A stretch of DNA of 64,000 nt from Pseudomonas sp. GOM7 (GCF_026723825.1 NZ_CP113519.1:4030001-4094000); one strand, 5' to 3'; positions 52,170-62,749 are shown, counted from the first letter of the stretch. The notes: generated by a model not told the origin, from the sequence alone. Made by a program: numbers and translations.

Positions 52170-53543
52170 TCAGGCCACCTCGATGGCGGCCATCAGCCCC
52201 GTTTCCATATGGTCGATCACGTGGCAATGGAACATCCACACCCCTGGGTTATCGGCGACCAAGGCGATGCGCGCCGTCTCGTTCTTGCCCAGCAGGTAGG
52301 TGTCGGTGAAGTAAGGGATGATCCGTTTGCGGTCGGAGTCGAGCACCTTGAACGACATGCCGTGCAGATGGATCGGATGCTGGTACTGAGCCATGTTGCG
52401 CAGCACGAAGATGTAGTGCCCACCGCGCTTGAGCGTGGCGATGGGGCGGTCGGCGCAGGTCTTGTCGTTGATGTCCCAGGCCTGGCCGTTGATCTGCCAG
52501 TACTTGTAACGCCCAGCCGCCTCATCGGCCGGTGAGGCCAGCGCCGCCGCCCACTCGAAGTTGAAGCGCAGGGTCTCGGCCTTGGCCAGGTCCGGCTCGG
52601 CCACCGGGTTGGCCGGCAGCGCTGGCGGCCAGTCACCCGGCACCTGGCTACTGGCCACGCTCTTGATGGTCGCCAGGCGCAGCGGCCCGTTGCGCAGGGA
52701 CAGTTCCTGGCCGGCAGCCGGCACCTTCAAGGCCAGATCCAGGCGCATGCCCGGCCCCAGCCAGTACTCCTTGCCCAGCGGCCTGGGCTGCACCGGGTTG
52801 CCATCCAACGCATAGATGCGCGCCTCGCCGTCCGGCAGGTTGAGGCGGTAGGTGACGGTATTGTCGAGGTTGATCAGGCGCAGGCGCACCACCTGTCCGG
52901 CCGGCAGTTCCAGGGTCGGTTTAGGCACGCCGTTGATGGTATCCAGCCGCCCGCGCGTGCCTTCGCGCGCCGCCTGGCGTGGCACCGTGAAGGGCGTGAA
53001 GGCGCCTTGCTGGTCGATATGCCAGGTCTTCAGGCTCAGCGTGCGCTCGTGCAGGAAGCCCGTGGGCTCGCGTTCTTCGACTATCAGTGGGCCGACCAGG
53101 CCACGGCCGAGCTGCTCGGCGCTGCTGGTATGGGGGTGATACCAGTAGCTGCCGGCATCCGGGCAGATGAAATCGTAGTCGAAGTATTCGCCTGGCAGCA
53201 CCGGCGCCTGCGACACGTAGGGCACACCGTCCATTGCCAATGGCAGACGAATGCCATGCCAGTGGATGGTGCTCTGCTGCTCCAGCTTGTTGATGAAGCG
53301 CACCCGCAAACGCTCACCCTGGCGGCAGCGCAGCTCGACACCCGGCGCCTGCCCGCCATAGCCCCAGGCCGGCGTCAGGTGCCCGGGCACCAGTTCCAGA
53401 TCCAGCGGTGCAGCGATCAGCTCGTAATCATGGCTGGCGACATGTTCCGGCCGCCCCAGCCAGTACCGCACCCCACCGGCGCCCAGGCCGACCACACCCA
53501 GGCCAGCCAGCCCCGCCAGCACCTGTCTACGGGTAAATGCCAT
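52170..53543 (-). CDS. Multicopper oxidase, Tat-type signal
   Basis: The 457-residue protein has a twin-Arg leader (FTRRQVLAGLAGLG) and three cupredoxin domains. All copper sites are visible: HWHGIRLP and YWYHPHTS (T2/T3), HPIHLHGMSFKVL and MFHCHVIDHMETGLM (T3 plus T1). The T1 axial position appears to be Leu (HMETGL) rather than the Met of CueO/CotA. Laccase-like oxidation of phenols, Cu(I) or Fe(II) in the periplasm is likely; no copper-resistance partner is adjacent. The start ATG 53543 has GAGG seven bases upstream. Confidence 0.93.
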   Translation of the reverse strand: MAFTRRQVLAGLAGLGVVGLGAGGVRYWLGRPEHVASHDYELIAAPLDLELVPGHLTPAWGYGGQAPGVELRCRQGERLRVRFINKLEQQSTIHWHGIRLPLAMDGVPYVSQAPVLPGEYFDYDFICPDAGSYWYHPHTSSAEQLGRGLVGPLIVEEREPTGFLHERTLSLKTWHIDQQGAFTPFTVPRQAAREGTRGRLDTINGVPKPTLELPAGQVVRLRLINLDNTVTYRLNLPDGEARIYALDGNPVQPRPLGKEYWLGPGMRLDLALKVPAAGQELSLRNGPLRLATIKSVASSQVPGDWPPALPANPVAEPDLAKAETLRFNFEWAAALASPADEAAGRYKYWQINGQAWDINDKTCADRPIATLKRGGHYIFVLRNMAQYQHPIHLHGMSFKVLDSDRKRIIPYFTDTYLLGKNETARIALVADNPGVWMFHCHVIDHMETGLMAAIEVA

Positions 53544-53667
53544 CTACGACCTCGACGATTCGTGCGCTTCACTCAGTTGCAATATCTTCTCATTATCGCA
53601 AGGGTGTTGCCCAGAATCGCCCCTGTCAGGCAGTGACATATCGCCACATCAGCCGACGCAGAGGGTT

Positions 53668-54489
53668 TCAGTTATCGCTCAGCGCGAAACGCGCGGCGCG
53701 CTCGATCAGCTCGGCATCGGGGCGCACGCCGGTATAGAGGACGAACTGCTCCACCGCCTGCAGCACGATGACTTCGCCGCCGGTGATGACCGGCTTGCCC
53801 AGCGCCCAGGCCAAACGGATCAAGGGCGTTTCCACGGGGACGGCCACCACGTCGAAGATCCATTGCGCAGCGGCGACGGCGGCCTCGTCGAAAGCCAGTT
53901 GCTCAGCCTGCTCGCCACGCATGCCCAGCGGAGTGACATTGACCAGCAGCCCGGCCGGCTGCCCGCCCAGGCTCTCGTACCAGGGCACGCCACACTCGGC
54001 GGCCAGCGCTCTACCCGTGCGTTCGTTGCGGGCGAGGATGCAGCCGCGGACAAAACCGCTGTCGCGCAAGGCGCAGCCCACGGCCTTGGCCATGCCGCCG
54101 CTGCCGCGCAATGCATAGGGGATATCACGCGGCACACCATGCTGCGCCAGCAACTTCACCACGGCACTGTAATCGGTGTTGTAACCGGTCAGCCGGTCGT
54201 CGTCAGCGACTATGGTATTGACCGACTGCAAGGTGGCCGCCGAGTCGTGCAGGTCATCGAGATAGGGGATGCAGGCTTCCTTGAATGGCATCGATACCGC
54301 ACAACCACGCACGCCCAGAGCCCGGATGCCACCGATCGCAGCCGGCAGATCCCTAGTGGTGAAGGCCTTGTACAGGTAGTCCAGCTCCAGGGCCTGATAC
54401 AGGTAGTTGTGAAAGCGCGTGCCGAAATTGCCCGGCCGCCCGGACAACGACATGCACAGACGGGTGTCCTTGCTGATGCGCAGGCTCAT
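53668..54489 (-). CDS. Shikimate-dehydrogenase-like protein (SdhL/HI0607 type)
   Basis: The 273-residue protein is an AroE-like NADP-binding fold but of the SdhL class (as in H. influenzae HI0607), not the biosynthetic AroE. The N-terminus KDTRLCMSLSGRPGNFGT and AVSMPFKEA (catalytic-type Lys70) match that class closely; NVTPLGM, GSGGMAKA and VLQAVEQFVLYTG are present. HI0607-type enzymes show very low shikimate activity, so the true substrate is open. It lies 5 bases after eda in the same direction, inside the glucose block. Confidence 0.86.
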   Translation of the reverse strand: MSLRISKDTRLCMSLSGRPGNFGTRFHNYLYQALELDYLYKAFTTRDLPAAIGGIRALGVRGCAVSMPFKEACIPYLDDLHDSAATLQSVNTIVADDDRLTGYNTDYSAVVKLLAQHGVPRDIPYALRGSGGMAKAVGCALRDSGFVRGCILARNERTGRALAAECGVPWYESLGGQPAGLLVNVTPLGMRGEQAEQLAFDEAAVAAAQWIFDVVAVPVETPLIRLAWALGKPVITGGEVIVLQAVEQFVLYTGVRPDAELIERAARFALSDN

Positions 54490-54494
54490 CAGCG

Positions 54495-55157
54495 CTATCG
54501 ATCCAGCAGCGCCAGCGCCTCGGCACTGGCCTGGCGCACGGCGTCCCAGCCCTGTGTGTTGCCCAGCATCCAGCTACCGCCTACGCACATCACGTTGGTC
54601 AAGGCCATGTAGTGCTGCAGATTGGCCGGGCCGACGCCGCCGGTCGGGCAGAAACGCACGTCACCGAAGGGGCCGGCGAAGGCCTTGAGCGCGGCCACAC
54701 CGCCACAGACCTCGGCCGGGAACAGCTTGAAGCGACGATAACCCAGGGCATAGCCAAGCATGATTTCCGAAGCGCTGGCCACGCCAGGCAGAAGCGGCAG
54801 CGGGCTTTCCAAGGCAGCGCGCAGCAGCTCGTCGGTGCTGCCGGGGCTGACCACGAACTGCGCGCCGGCCTCTTCCACCGCCGCCAGCATCTGCCGATCC
54901 AGCACCGTGCCGGCGCCGACGCACAGGTGCGGACGTTCCTGGCGCAGGCGGCGGATGGCACTCAGGCCGTGAGGCGAGCGCAGGGTGATTTCCAGCACCT
55001 GCAGGCCACCGGCATCCAGAGCGTCGGCCAGCGGCAGGATGTCCTCCTCGCGGGCAATGGTGATCACCGGCATGATCCGTGCGCGGGCGCAGAGCGCGTC
55101 GATGCTGGCGATCTTCTCGGCCATGCGGGGAACCGTGCGGCTGATGGCATCTGTCAT
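54495..55157 (-). CDS. eda: KDPG aldolase
   Basis: Eda splits 2-keto-3-deoxy-6-phosphogluconate to pyruvate and glyceraldehyde 3-phosphate, the last Entner-Doudoroff step. The 220-residue class I aldolase has the Glu in LEITLRS, the Schiff-base Lys in RRFKLFPAEVCGG and the phosphate-binding GGVGPANL. It lies 12 bases after pgl and 5 bases before the SdhL-like gene, so one transcript from zwf is likely. Confidence 0.96.
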   Translation of the reverse strand: MTDAISRTVPRMAEKIASIDALCARARIMPVITIAREEDILPLADALDAGGLQVLEITLRSPHGLSAIRRLRQERPHLCVGAGTVLDRQMLAAVEEAGAQFVVSPGSTDELLRAALESPLPLLPGVASASEIMLGYALGYRRFKLFPAEVCGGVAALKAFAGPFGDVRFCPTGGVGPANLQHYMALTNVMCVGGSWMLGNTQGWDAVRQASAEALALLDR

Positions 55158-55169
55158 GAAATTCGTTCC

Positions 55170-55869
55170 TTACGGGCACCAATAGATGTTCAGGGGCGCG
55201 TCGATGAAGGCGCTGATCGGCATGTTGTGCAGATCGCGCTGTTGCAAGGCCTGCTCCAGTACCGCCAGCTTTTCCTGGCCTTCTATCGCCAGGATTTGCA
55301 GTCGCGCGGCCTTGAGCACAGGCAGGGTCAGGGTCAGGCGCTGATGCGGCACGCTCGGCGCCAGCATCGGCAGGCAGCGGCGCGGGCAATCAGCCTGCAA
55401 CGCCTGCGGCAGATTGGGGCTGCCAGGGAACAGCGAAGCGGTATGGCCGTCGGTACCCATACCCAATACCAGTACGTCGATCGGCGGCAGCTCGCGCAGG
55501 GCCTGCTCGGCTAGCTCGGCGGCCTGCTCCAGACTGCCGGCACTGCGGTAGAGGCCGAGCAGTTGCGCCTCGGCAGCCGAGCCTTGCAACAGATGGCGGC
55601 GCACCAGCGCCTCGTTGCTGTCTGCATGGCTGACCGGCACCCAGCGCTCGTCGGCCAGGCTCACCAGCACCTTGCTCCAGGGCAGGGCCTGCGCCGACAG
55701 CGCCTGGAAGAAAGCCACCGGGCTGCGCCCGCCGGACACCACCAACATGGCATGCCCGCGTTCGGCGACTGCCTCGCGCAGGGCCGCAGCCACCTGTTCG
55801 GCCTGCGCCTTGGCCAGTTGCTGCGGGCGCTCGAAGCCCTGTGCCACGACGCCGGCAGGGAGTTTCAGG

Positions 55870-55883
<14 letters not shown>
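55170..55883 (-). CDS. pgl: 6-phosphogluconolactonase
   Basis: Pgl hydrolyses 6-phosphogluconolactone. The 237-residue protein shows VVSGGRSPVAFFQALSAQ, VSLADERWVPVSHADSN and LVLGMGTDGHTASLFPGS, all family hallmarks with the catalytic His in GHTASLFP. The ATG at 55883 (MAISDLKLPAG) gives the known start; it overlaps the zwf stop by 14 bases, so translation is coupled. Confidence 0.95.
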
Positions 55884-57339
<1,456 letters not shown>

Positions 57340-57352
57340 GATCTTTGTTCTT

Positions 57353-57375
57353 CTATCAAGTTGCGTTATTGATAG
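57353..57375. promoter_or_regulatory. Inverted repeat in the zwf leader
   Basis: CTATCAA faces TTGATAG across nine bases, 14 bases before the zwf start. A dyad here could be an operator or an RNA hairpin near the ribosome site. Confidence 0.4.
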
Positions 57376-57403
57376 CGGCTAAATCCGGGCCTTGCAACCG
57401 CAA

Positions 57404-57422
57404 TGTAGTAATAAAAACAACA
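57404..57422. promoter_or_regulatory. Candidate HexR operator between zwf and hexR
   Basis: The minus strand reads TGTTGT-N7-ACTACA, an imperfect dyad with one mismatch to the TTGT-N7/8-ACAA HexR consensus I recall from P. putida. Position upstream of zwf fits negative control. Confidence 0.55.
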
Positions 57423-57505
57423 TTTACCAGAAAATCGCGTAGCGGTAGCCAGCCAGCGATCCCCGGCTTAGGATTGACTCCGCATTTCATCTGACAAGGA
57501 CAACA

Positions 57506-58375
57506 ATGGATCGCGTGCGCAATCTTCTCGAGCAGATTCAGGGCCGCCTGGAAAGCCTGAACAAGGCCGAACGCAAGGTCGCCGAAGTGATACTGCACAA
57601 CCCGCAGCAGGCCACCCGCCTGAGCATCGCCGCCCTGGCCCAGACCGCTCAGGTCAGCGAACCCACGGTGAACCGCTTCTGCCGTTCCTTCGGCGTCAAC
57701 GGTTACCCCGAGTTGAAGATGCAATTGGCACAGAGCCTGGCCAGTGGCGCGGCCTACGTCAGCCAGGCGGTGGAGGCCGACGACGGCCCCGAGGCTTACA
57801 CGCGCAAGATCTTCGGCAGCGCCATTGCCTCGCTGGACAGCGCCTGCCAGAGCCTCGATCCGAACCTGATCAGCCGCGCCGTGGACATGTTGATCCAGGC
57901 CCGGCAGATCCACTTCTTCGGCCTCGGCGCCTCGGCCCCGGTGGCGCTCGACGCGCAGCACAAGTTCTTCCGTTTCAACCTGGCGGTATCGGCTCATGCC
58001 GACGTGCTGATGCAGCGCATGCTGGCCTCGGTGGCGCACACCGGCGACCTCTTCGTGATCATCTCTTACACCGGGCGCACCCGTGAGCTAGTGGAGGTGG
58101 CACGCCTGGCGCGGGAAAACGGCGCCTCGGTGCTCGGCCTCACCGCCGCCGGCTCGCCGCTGGCCCAGGCCAGCAGCCTGAGCCTGGACATCCCGCTGCC
58201 CGAGGACACCGACATCTACATGCCGATGACCTCGCGCATCATCCAGCTCACCGTGCTCGACGTACTGGCCACCGGCATGACCCTGCGCCGTGGCGTGGAC
58301 TTCCAGCCGCACCTGCGCAAGATCAAGGAAAGCCTCAACGCCAGCCGTTATCCGGCTGACGAGGAACCGATGTAG
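57506..58375 (+). CDS. hexR: HexR transcriptional regulator (RpiR family)
   Basis: HexR represses zwf, eda and related glucose genes and releases DNA when it binds KDPG. The 289-residue protein has an N-terminal RpiR HTH domain (1-77; AQTAQVSEPTVNRFCRSFG) and a C-terminal SIS sugar-phosphate domain (about 125-260; IHFFGLGASAPVALDAQHKF). AAGGACAACA precedes the ATG at 57506. Divergent from zwf with a candidate operator between. Confidence 0.96.
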   Translation: MDRVRNLLEQIQGRLESLNKAERKVAEVILHNPQQATRLSIAALAQTAQVSEPTVNRFCRSFGVNGYPELKMQLAQSLASGAAYVSQAVEADDGPEAYTRKIFGSAIASLDSACQSLDPNLISRAVDMLIQARQIHFFGLGASAPVALDAQHKFFRFNLAVSAHADVLMQRMLASVAHTGDLFVIISYTGRTRELVEVARLARENGASVLGLTAAGSPLAQASSLSLDIPLPEDTDIYMPMTSRIIQLTVLDVLATGMTLRRGVDFQPHLRKIKESLNASRYPADEEPM

Positions 58376-58376
58376 C

Positions 58377-58456
58377 AGCCGCAAGCTGCAAGCTGCAAGC
58401 CGCAAGAGGAGCCGCTCCTTGCTCTTGCTTGCAGCTTGAGGCTTGAGGCTTGCCGC
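58377..58456. repeat. CAAGC-rich dispersed repeat between hexR and the porin gene
   Basis: GCAAGCTGCAAGCTGCAAGC units face GCTTGCAGCTTGAGGCTTG units, giving an imperfect hairpin that ends directly at the porin stop codon (58457). Confidence 0.65.
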
Positions 58457-59689
58457 TCACTTCCACCAATATTCCACCTGCACCCCGAAGTTGGAGCCGT
58501 TGCGCGAGCTGCCGAAGGCGCCGGTGTCGGACAGGGCCGAGCCCTCGGCCAGCAGGTTGGCCGCCTGCTGCGCGGCCTTGTTCCAACTGGCATAGGTGTA
58601 GTACAGGCGGAACTCCGGGCGCGCCCAGAAGCCAGGGCCGGCGGGCGACCAGGTCGGCGCGATGGTGAACTTGGTCAGCTTGCGCGTGCCACCGGGCGCA
58701 TCGACCTGGTCGCGGCCGATCTCACCCACCAGCTTGAACTGCTCGGTGAAGGCGTAGCTGGTGCGGCCACCCACCGACAACCAGTTCTGATCCGCGCCGT
58801 CGGAGCGCTTGTCCTTCTGATAGACCAACTGCACCTGGCCGCCGAGACGCGGGGTCATCTGAAAGTCGAAGAACTCGACCATGCGCCAGCTCTTGGCGCT
58901 GCGATCCAGGGTCGGGTCGCCGGTGTAGCCCAGGCCCGTGCCCGGGCCCTCGCCGTATTGCAGGGCGAACTTGTTGTCGCCGCCCAGGCCAAGGAAGTTC
59001 TTCTGCACGTGCTGGCCGGTCACTGCCCAGCCGCTGTGCGAGTCATCCACCGATGATGGCTTGTCGATGTAGCTGACGCCCACTTCGACCTCGCCGCCCG
59101 GGTTGGTGACGAAACCGCCGACGTTGAAGTCGTGGCGGTTGATGTATTCCTTCTGGTCATAGCTGTCCTTGCGCGAGAACACATAGCTGTACTTGTAATC
59201 ACCGATCTTCATCTCGTCGATACCGAAGCCGGTGGCGCTCTGGTTCCAGTAGTAGAAGTCGCTGATGTGGATGTCGTTACGCTTGTAGAAACGCCGCCCG
59301 GCCCACAGCGAACCGCCACCCAGCGCCGGCATCTTGCTCCACTCGGCGTACATCTGGTTCATCCGCGCGGTGCCGTAGTCGCCGGTGAATTTCGGCGTAT
59401 GGCCGTATTGGTTGTAGAGCTGCGCCATGCCCTCAATGCTCAGCACCGAGCCATCATCGAGGGTAAACAGATCCTGGCGCAGATCCAGCTCGGCGTACTG
59501 CTCGCACTCGTTGCCCAGGCGATACTTGGACTGTGCCCCTGGCAACTGGAAGCATGATTGTCGGCCATTGCCATCGGCCGTGCCGGCACCACTGCGCACG
59601 TAGCCGGTGAACTCCAACGCCATGCCGGTCATCGGCAGTGCCAAGGAACCCAGCGCCATAGCCAGGCCCAAACCCGTTGCTCGCTTCAT
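58457..59689 (-). CDS. LamB-type carbohydrate porin
   Basis: The 410-residue outer-membrane protein has a signal peptide (about 1-24, ending TGMALEF) and follows LamB closely: YVRSGAGTADGNGRQSCFQL, GAQSKYRLGNECEQYAELDL and WAGRRFYKRNDIHISDFYYW. It ends in a C-terminal aromatic residue pattern typical of porins (YWWK). The glucose-cluster porin of P. aeruginosa, OprB, belongs to another family, so this is a replacement. It lies 54 bases after the sugar ATPase gene and is likely part of the same transcript. Confidence 0.9.
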   Translation of the reverse strand: MKRATGLGLAMALGSLALPMTGMALEFTGYVRSGAGTADGNGRQSCFQLPGAQSKYRLGNECEQYAELDLRQDLFTLDDGSVLSIEGMAQLYNQYGHTPKFTGDYGTARMNQMYAEWSKMPALGGGSLWAGRRFYKRNDIHISDFYYWNQSATGFGIDEMKIGDYKYSYVFSRKDSYDQKEYINRHDFNVGGFVTNPGGEVEVGVSYIDKPSSVDDSHSGWAVTGQHVQKNFLGLGGDNKFALQYGEGPGTGLGYTGDPTLDRSAKSWRMVEFFDFQMTPRLGGQVQLVYQKDKRSDGADQNWLSVGGRTSYAFTEQFKLVGEIGRDQVDAPGGTRKLTKFTIAPTWSPAGPGFWARPEFRLYYTYASWNKAAQQAANLLAEGSALSDTGAFGSSRNGSNFGVQVEYWWK

Positions 59690-59743
59690 ATCCTCTCCTG
59701 CTGTTTTTATTGTTGTTACCGCTTTGCAAAACCGGCATCAGGA

Positions 59744-60901
59744 CTACGCGGCCGGCTCCTTGTGACGATCATTCGCTGCACTGGCTGCGCCGGCCTGTGC
59801 TTGCAGCGGGCGCACGCGCTCACCAGTCTCGGCATCGAAGAGCAAGGCCCGCGCGGCATCGATCTGCAGTTCCAGGCGCTGGCCAACCGGCGGCGCCTGG
59901 TCGGGGGCCAGGCGGCAGCACAACTTGCTGTCGTTGACGCTGACGAATACCAGGGTGTCCGGGCCGGTGGGTTCGAGTACTTCCACCTCTGCCGCCAGCA
60001 CGCCTTGCGCTTCACTGGCGCTGAGCTGCACCTGCTCCGGGCGGATGCCGAGTAGCAACTGGCGCTGCTCACTGCCCGCCGGCAACTGCCCGAGCGGCAG
60101 CTCGCAATGCCCGACCGACGACGCCAGGCGGGCCCAGAACTGGCCGTCACGCTGCTGCAGTTGCACCGGCACGAAGTTCATCGGCGGCGAGCCCATGAAA
60201 CTGGCAACGAACAGGTTGGCCGGCTCGTTGTAGATCTGCTGCGGCGTGCCGAACTGCTGGATCACCCCCTCCTTCATCACCGCCACCTTGTCACCCAGGG
60301 TCATGGCCTCGATCTGGTCATGGGTGACGTACACCGTGGTGGTCTTCAGGCGCTGGTGCATCAGCTTGATTTCGGTGCGCATCTCCACGCGCAACTTGGC
60401 GTCGAGGTTCGACAGCGGCTCGTCGAACAGGTAGATCTTCGGCCGCCGCGCCAGCGCCCGGCCCATGGCCACGCGCTGCTGCTGGCCACCGGAAAGCTGG
60501 CCGGGCTTGCGGCTGAGCAGGTGCTCGATCTGCAGCATCCTGGCCACCCGTGTCACTTCTTCGTCTATGGCCGCTGGCGCCATCTTGCGCATCTTCAGGC
60601 CGAAGGCGATGTTGTCGCGCACGCTCATGGTCGGGTACAGCGCGTAGGACTGGAACACCATGGCGATGTCGCGATCCTTGGGGCTCATGCCACTGATGTC
60701 CACGCCATCGACCAGGATCTCCCCCTGGCTGATGTTCTCCAACCCGGCGATGCAGTTCATCAAGGTGGATTTGCCGCAGCCCGAGGGGCCGACCAGGATC
60801 AGGAACTCGCCATCATCGATCTGCAGGTCGATGCACTTGAGGGTGTCCGCCAGGCCGCTGCCGTAGGACTTGTTGACGTTACGCAGTTCGAGCGTTGCCA
60901 T
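59744..60901 (-). CDS. gtsD: Sugar ABC transporter ATP-binding protein (UgpC/MalK type)
   Basis: The 385-residue ATPase has Walker A GPSGCGKST (38-46), signature LSGGQQQRVAMGRAL, Walker B KIYLFDEPLSNLDA, the H-loop VTHDQIEA, and a C-terminal MalK-type OB/TOBE extension (about 235-385). It energises uptake of glucose and possibly mannose; the gts name follows the P. putida glucose transporter. It starts 29 bases after the second permease gene. Confidence 0.92.
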   Translation of the reverse strand: MATLELRNVNKSYGSGLADTLKCIDLQIDDGEFLILVGPSGCGKSTLMNCIAGLENISQGEILVDGVDISGMSPKDRDIAMVFQSYALYPTMSVRDNIAFGLKMRKMAPAAIDEEVTRVARMLQIEHLLSRKPGQLSGGQQQRVAMGRALARRPKIYLFDEPLSNLDAKLRVEMRTEIKLMHQRLKTTTVYVTHDQIEAMTLGDKVAVMKEGVIQQFGTPQQIYNEPANLFVASFMGSPPMNFVPVQLQQRDGQFWARLASSVGHCELPLGQLPAGSEQRQLLLGIRPEQVQLSASEAQGVLAAEVEVLEPTGPDTLVFVSVNDSKLCCRLAPDQAPPVGQRLELQIDAARALLFDAETGERVRPLQAQAGAASAANDRHKEPAA

Positions 60902-60930
60902 TCACTTCTCCACTACTGCCAGCGCAGCTT

Positions 60931-61761
60931 TCAACCTTTGACTGCGCCGGCCGTGAGGCCACGCAGGAAATACTTGCCCGCCAGGATGTACACCAGCAGG
61001 GTCGGCAGCCCGGCGATCATCGCCGCGGCCATGTCCACGTTGTATTCCTTGGCTCCGGTGCTGGTGTTGACCAGGTTGTTCAGGGCCACGGTGATCGGCT
61101 GCGCGTCGCCACTGGCGAACACCACGCCGAAGAGGAAGTCGTTCCAGATCTGGGTGAACTGCCAGATCAGGCAGACCATGATGATCGGCACCGACATCGG
61201 CAGCAGGATGCGCCCGAAGATGGTGAAGAAACCGGCGCCATCCAGGCGCGCCGCCTTGACCAGGGCCTCCGGCACGCTGACGTAGTAGTTGCGGAAGAAC
61301 AGCGTGGTGAAGGCGATGCCGTAGACCACGTGCACCAGCACCAGGCCGGTAGTGGTGTTGGCCAGGCCCAGCTTGCCGAGGGTGAACGAGGCCGGCAGCA
61401 ACACCGTCTGAAACGGCAGGAAGCAGCCGAACAGCAGCAGGCCGAAGAACAGTTGCGAGCCGCGGAAGCGCCACATCGACAGCACGTAGCCATTGAGCGC
61501 ACCGATGGCAGTGGAGATCAGCACCCCCGGCACGGCGATCTTCACCGAGTTCCAGAAGTAACCGCCGACCACGTCCCAGGCCTTGACCCAGCCGATCAGG
61601 GTGAAGGCATCGGGCAGCGACAGCAGGTTGCCAGTACGCACGTCCTCGGGGGTCTTGAAGCTGGTCAGGAGCATCACCACCAGGGGCACCAGGTACAGTG
61701 CGGCGGCGAACAACAGGGTGGCGTAGATCGCCACGCGGCTGAAGCTGAAGGCTCTAGTCAT
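60931..61761 (-). CDS. gtsC: Sugar ABC transporter permease (MalG type)
   Basis: The 276-residue membrane protein has six helices and the EAA loop of ABC importers (EALVKAARLDGAGFFTIFGR then ILLP). It pairs with the MalF-type permease whose gene overlaps it by eight bases. Glucose specificity is inferred from the ED/HexR context. Confidence 0.9.
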   Translation of the reverse strand: MTRAFSFSRVAIYATLLFAAALYLVPLVVMLLTSFKTPEDVRTGNLLSLPDAFTLIGWVKAWDVVGGYFWNSVKIAVPGVLISTAIGALNGYVLSMWRFRGSQLFFGLLLFGCFLPFQTVLLPASFTLGKLGLANTTTGLVLVHVVYGIAFTTLFFRNYYVSVPEALVKAARLDGAGFFTIFGRILLPMSVPIIMVCLIWQFTQIWNDFLFGVVFASGDAQPITVALNNLVNTSTGAKEYNVDMAAAMIAGLPTLLVYILAGKYFLRGLTAGAVKG

Positions 61762-62662
61762 GGCGCTTGCCTCGCAATTCCGAGTAGAGATAGGGCACCA
61801 GAATCGCCAGGATCGCGCCGAGCATCAGCATCGCGCTGGCCGAGCCAATGCCCATCTGGCCGCGGCTGAAGGTGAAGTTGTACATGAACATCGCCGGCAG
61901 GTCGGAGGCGTAGCCGGGGCCACCGGCGGTCATCGCCGCCACCAGGTCGAAGCTCTTGATGGCGATATGAGCGAGGATCATCACCGCGCTGAAGAACACC
62001 GGGCGCAGGCTCGGCAGCACGATGCGCAGGTAGATGGTCGGCAGGCTCGCGCCGTCCACCTGGGCGGCGCGGATGATCGACTGATCGACGCTGCGCAGCC
62101 CGGCCAGGAACAACGCCATGACGAAGCCCGAGGCCTGCCACACGGCGGCGATCACCAGGCAGTAGATGACCCGATCCTGATCCACCAGCCAGTCCAGGCG
62201 AAAGCCTTCCCAGCCCCAGTCGCGGAGCATCTTGTCCAGGCCGAGGCCCGGGTTGAGCAGCCACTTCCAGGCGGTGCCGGTGACGATCATCGACAGCGCC
62301 ATGGGGTACAGGTAGATGGTGCGGATGAAGCCTTCACGACGGATGCGCTGATCCAGCAGCACCGCCAGCAGCACGCCGACTACCAGGCTGATGCCGATGA
62401 ACAGGCCGCCGAAAACCATCAGGTTCTTGCTCGCCACCCACCAGCGGTCGTTGTCCAGCAGCCGTGCGTACTGCTGCAGGCCCACCCACTTGTAGCTGGG
62501 CATGAAGCTGGAATTGGTGAACGACAGCAGCGCCGTCCACAGGATGTAGCCATAGAAACCGACCAGCACCACCAGCATGCTCGGCGCCAGCACCAGCTTG
62601 GGCAGCCAGCGTTGCAGCGCGTCGAAGGGTGAAGCCTTGGCGGTTAGCGTCGTGACACTCAT
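61754..62662 (-). CDS. gtsB: Sugar ABC transporter permease (MalF type)
   Basis: The 302-residue membrane protein has about six helices and the EAA-type loop (DQSIIRAAQVDGASLPTIYL then RIVLPSL). It is separated from the binding-protein gene by 116 bases containing a strong hairpin and overlaps the next permease gene. Confidence 0.9.
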   Translation of the reverse strand: MSVTTLTAKASPFDALQRWLPKLVLAPSMLVVLVGFYGYILWTALLSFTNSSFMPSYKWVGLQQYARLLDNDRWWVASKNLMVFGGLFIGISLVVGVLLAVLLDQRIRREGFIRTIYLYPMALSMIVTGTAWKWLLNPGLGLDKMLRDWGWEGFRLDWLVDQDRVIYCLVIAAVWQASGFVMALFLAGLRSVDQSIIRAAQVDGASLPTIYLRIVLPSLRPVFFSAVMILAHIAIKSFDLVAAMTAGGPGYASDLPAMFMYNFTFSRGQMGIGSASAMLMLGAILAILVPYLYSELRGKRHD

Positions 62663-62749
62663 CGGGCATTACCAGTGTATGGATGAATTCGGGCCGAGCG
62701 CTGCCCGCGACAGCGCCAGGGCCTGTCGTGCTCGTGATGGGATAGGGAA

